Shown here piece by piece: positions 4,578 through 6,218 of a DNA stretch of 6,218 nt. The position numbers and the translations under genes are program-made. This DNA comes from Flavobacteriaceae bacterium. Lineage in GTDB: Bacteria; Bacteroidota; Bacteroidia; Flavobacteriales; Flavobacteriaceae. The first letter of the stretch is position 1. Each line of letters opens with the position of its first letter. The stretch covers positions 1 to 6,218 of the forward strand of contig PACY01000017.1 of the NCBI GenBank assembly GCA_002700405.1. The letters run 5' to 3'. The notes under the pieces were generated by a model, which saw only the letters and a program-made list of their open reading frames with translations, made no database searches and was not told where the DNA came from.

Positions 4578-5576
4578 ATGAAATTGATAAAAAAAATATT
4601 TTTATCTATTATAAGTATTCCTTTTTCAATAGTTACATTAATAAGGAATTCACTATATGATATAGGATTATATAAATCCTCTGAATTTAATATTCCTATA
4701 ATCTCTGTCGGGAATCTAGTTTTAGGAGGTTCAGGAAAGACTCCAACAATTGAATATTTAATAAGATTATTATCTAAAAATTATAAAATTGCTGTATTAA
4801 GTAGGGGGTATGGCCGAAAATCAAATGGGTTTATTATAGCTGACTCTAACTCAGATGCTAATTTAATAGGGGATGAGCCAATGCAATATTTTAGAAAGTT
4901 TAAGGATATAGTTGTATCTGTTGATTCTGATAGAACAAGAGCAATTAATAAATTAATCAATTTGAATTTAAAGCTTGAAATCATTTTATTGGATGATGCT
5001 TATCAACACAGAAAAGTTAAACCTAAAACATCCATATTATTAACTGAGTATAGTAAAATTTATTCTGAAGATTATATTTTCCCTTTAGGTAATTTAAGGG
5101 AATCAGTTGCTAATGCCAAAAGAGCAGATATTATACTGGTAACAAAATGTGATAAAAATATTAATCAAAATCATAAAATTAAGACTATCCAAAAATTAAA
5201 CGCTAATAAAAATCAAAAAATTTATTTTAGTTCAATTAAATATTCAAATATGGTATATAGTAAGGAAGATAAAAAGTCTATAGATGATTTAAAAAACAGA
5301 AAATTTATTTTAGTTACAGGAATTGCAAATAGCTCTAATATGGTTAATTATTTAAAAGATAAAGGATACGATTTTAATCATTTATCATTTAATGATCATC
5401 ATAATTATTCAGATTCAGATATAAGTGATATAAATGCCAATGAGTTAGTTATTACTACTGAGAAGGATTATGTTAAACTATATTCAAGGGTTACAACTAA
5501 ACTATTCTATTTACCTATAGAATTTATTATTGATAATGAAGAAGAATTTAATAATCAGATATTATATTCTATTTAA
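4578..5576 (+). CDS. lpxK: Tetraacyldisaccharide 4'-kinase LpxK
   Basis: This enzyme phosphorylates the 4' position of the lipid A disaccharide with ATP, a late step of the Raetz pathway, at the cytoplasmic face of the inner membrane. It is 332 residues, normal for the family. The N-terminus (MKLIKKIFLSIISIPFSIVT, 1-20) is a hydrophobic, basic anchoring helix. The P-loop is LGGSGKTP (49-56) after ISVGNLVLG, with the family's LSRGYGRKSNGF (74-85) and GDEPMQYF (98-105). The kinase motif DDAYQHRKV (139-147) carries D139, D140 and H144 in the catalytic region. FPLGNLRES (168-176) and the second-domain motifs FNDHHNYSDSDI (271-282) and TTEKDYVKL (293-301) are also present. The ATG at 4578 matches the normal start. 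It is transcribed divergently from Nif3 and converges on lipA, with stops 12 bp apart. Its presence indicates an outer membrane with lipid A. Confidence 0.96.
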   Translation: MKLIKKIFLSIISIPFSIVTLIRNSLYDIGLYKSSEFNIPIISVGNLVLGGSGKTPTIEYLIRLLSKNYKIAVLSRGYGRKSNGFIIADSNSDANLIGDEPMQYFRKFKDIVVSVDSDRTRAINKLINLNLKLEIILLDDAYQHRKVKPKTSILLTEYSKIYSEDYIFPLGNLRESVANAKRADIILVTKCDKNINQNHKIKTIQKLNANKNQKIYFSSIKYSNMVYSKEDKKSIDDLKNRKFILVTGIANSSNMVNYLKDKGYDFNHLSFNDHHNYSDSDISDINANELVITTEKDYVKLYSRVTTKLFYLPIEFIIDNEEEFNNQILYSI

Positions 5577-5588
5577 GAATAATTCTTA
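5574..5588. repeat. Perfect 15-bp palindrome at the lpxK/lipA convergent junction
   Basis: TAAGAAT, one central A, then ATTCTTA: a perfect inverted repeat that begins with the lpxK stop codon and ends directly before the lipA stop. It is followed by another palindrome, TTAATTAA (5589-5596). As a hairpin it is short and AT-rich, with no room for a normal loop and no strong T-run. It may be a weak bidirectional terminator or simply chance in AT-rich DNA. Confidence 0.3.
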
Positions 5589-6218
5589 TTAATTAATATG
5601 TTTTTGTGCTCTGTATGATGACCTTACTAAAGCACTACTCTCAACATGCCTAAAGCCCATTTTCAATCCAATTTCTTTATATTCTGCGAACTCTTCAGGA
5701 GTAATAAATCGTTGAACCTGAAGATGTTTTTTGCTTGGCTGAAGATATTGTCCTATTGTTATTACATCAACTTTTGCCTCATTTAACTCATTCATCGTCT
5801 CAATAACTTCTTCTTTGAATTCTCCAAGTCCAAGCATTATACCAGATTTTGTTCTTCTTTGTCCAGCGTCTTTTAAATATTTTAGTACTTCTAAACTTCT
5901 ATCATATTTGGCCTGTATTCTAACTTGCTTTGTTAATCTTCTTACGGTTTCAATATTATGTGAAATTACTTCAGGCTCTACATTAACAAGTCTATCAATG
6001 TGCTCATGAATTCCTTGAAAGTCAGGAATTAATGCTTCAATTGTAATTCCAGGGTTATATTCTCTAACTTTTTTAATTGTTTCAACCCATAATTTACTAC
6101 CCATATCATCTTTTAGATCATCTCTATCAACACTAGTTAACACAGCGTGCTTAATTTTCATAATCTGGATTGATTTAGCAACTTTTTCAGGCTCTTCCCA
6201 ATCTACTGGATCAGGTCT
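5589..6218 (-). CDS. lipA: Lipoyl synthase LipA, C-terminal two-thirds (5' end beyond the window)
   Basis: Lipoyl synthase is a radical SAM enzyme that inserts two sulfurs into protein-bound octanoyl groups, making the lipoyl cofactor of pyruvate and 2-oxoglutarate dehydrogenases and the glycine cleavage system. The frame is open to the window edge, giving 209 visible residues that begin RPDPVDWEEPEKVA; the methionine encoded at 6159-6161 (MKIKHAV) is internal, not a start. Family blocks include LTSVDRDDL, ETVRRLTKQVR, YDRSLEVL, TKSGIMLGLGE, GQYLQPSKKHLQVQRF and the terminal SALVRSSYRA. The RSSY motif (5613-5624) supplies the serine ligand of the auxiliary iron-sulfur cluster. Both cysteine motifs (CX4CX5C and the radical SAM CX3CX2C) lie upstream, outside the window, so about 80 residues are missing. 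The gene is convergent with lpxK. Confidence 0.97.
   Translation of the reverse strand, partial: RPDPVDWEEPEKVAKSIQIMKIKHAVLTSVDRDDLKDDMGSKLWVETIKKVREYNPGITIEALIPDFQGIHEHIDRLVNVEPEVISHNIETVRRLTKQVRIQAKYDRSLEVLKYLKDAGQRRTKSGIMLGLGEFKEEVIETMNELNEAKVDVITIGQYLQPSKKHLQVQRFITPEEFAEYKEIGLKMGFRHVESSALVRSSYRAQKHIN

Noticed and set aside
4781..4984. Minus-strand open frame of 67 codons inside lpxK
   Set aside because: It overlaps the conserved LpxK core (GYGRKSNGF to DDAYQH) and has no recognisable domain or promoter.
4992..5018. LpxK with DDAYQHR instead of the more familiar DDGFQHR
   Set aside because: The catalytic Asp pair, Gln and His are kept, and I know the AY form as common in Bacteroidota LpxK, so it is not an anomaly.
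5815..6009. Plus-strand open frame of 64 codons inside lipA
   Set aside because: It lies fully opposite conserved LipA sequence; its Cys/Ser/Leu composition is typical of a reverse-complement shadow.
6159..6161. ATG as a true start of a short 190-residue lipoyl synthase
   Set aside because: The frame stays open to the window edge and encodes the conserved region before SVDRDDL. Starting here would drop both essential cysteine motifs without reason.
1..6218. A defence island, mobile element, CRISPR array, tRNA or riboswitch
   Set aside because: Every stretch is accounted for by known housekeeping genes with gaps of at most about 65 bases. I found no repeats with regular spacers, no transposase or integrase motifs and no RNA gene signature.

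Overview
The window is AT-rich, densely packed chromosomal DNA that looks like a member of the Bacteroidota, most likely a marine-type flavobacterium. Three things point there: near-exact copies of the Bacteroidota -7 promoter element TAnnTTTG in front of several genes, almost no Shine-Dalgarno sequences, and protein variants that read like flavobacterial versions (LpxK with DDAYQHR, a second-type TatA/B protein, a YqfO-type Nif3). It holds eight protein genes, two of them cut by the window edges, and all have recognisable families. I see no RNA gene, mobile element, CRISPR array, integrase or toxin-antitoxin pair, and no gene-free stretch longer than about 65 bases.

Layout from left to right: the 5' end of gpmI (minus, cut at base 1); pepE, an S51 dipeptidase (minus); a short divergent promoter region; a TatA/B-type gene (plus); a SAM-dependent O-methyltransferase (minus, its stop codon 2 bp from the tat stop); msrA with a signal peptide (minus); a strong hairpin plus T-tract terminator; a coiled-coil 'zinc ribbon' family protein (minus); a Nif3/YqfO-type protein (minus, TAA directly joined to the next ATG); a second divergent promoter region; lpxK (plus); and the 3' two-thirds of lipA (minus, cut at base 6218).

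Likely transcription units on the minus strand are Nif3 -> zinc-ribbon-family protein (ending at the 2602-2633 hairpin), msrA -> O-methyltransferase, pepE alone or reading into gpmI, and lipA. On the plus strand, tat and lpxK are each monocistronic. The functions are housekeeping: glycolysis (GpmI), peptide turnover (PepE), protein export (Tat), repair of oxidised methionine (MsrA), lipid A 4'-phosphorylation (LpxK) and lipoate synthesis (LipA).

I found no undescribed multi-gene system. The observations most worth a second look are: the Nif3/zinc-ribbon pair, in which both proteins have lost residues that normally hold metal (one His in Nif3, all four Cys in the partner); a perfect -7 element only 4 bp before the tat start, which predicts a leaderless mRNA; and the terminator hairpin just before msrA, which also contains an AGGAG sequence.
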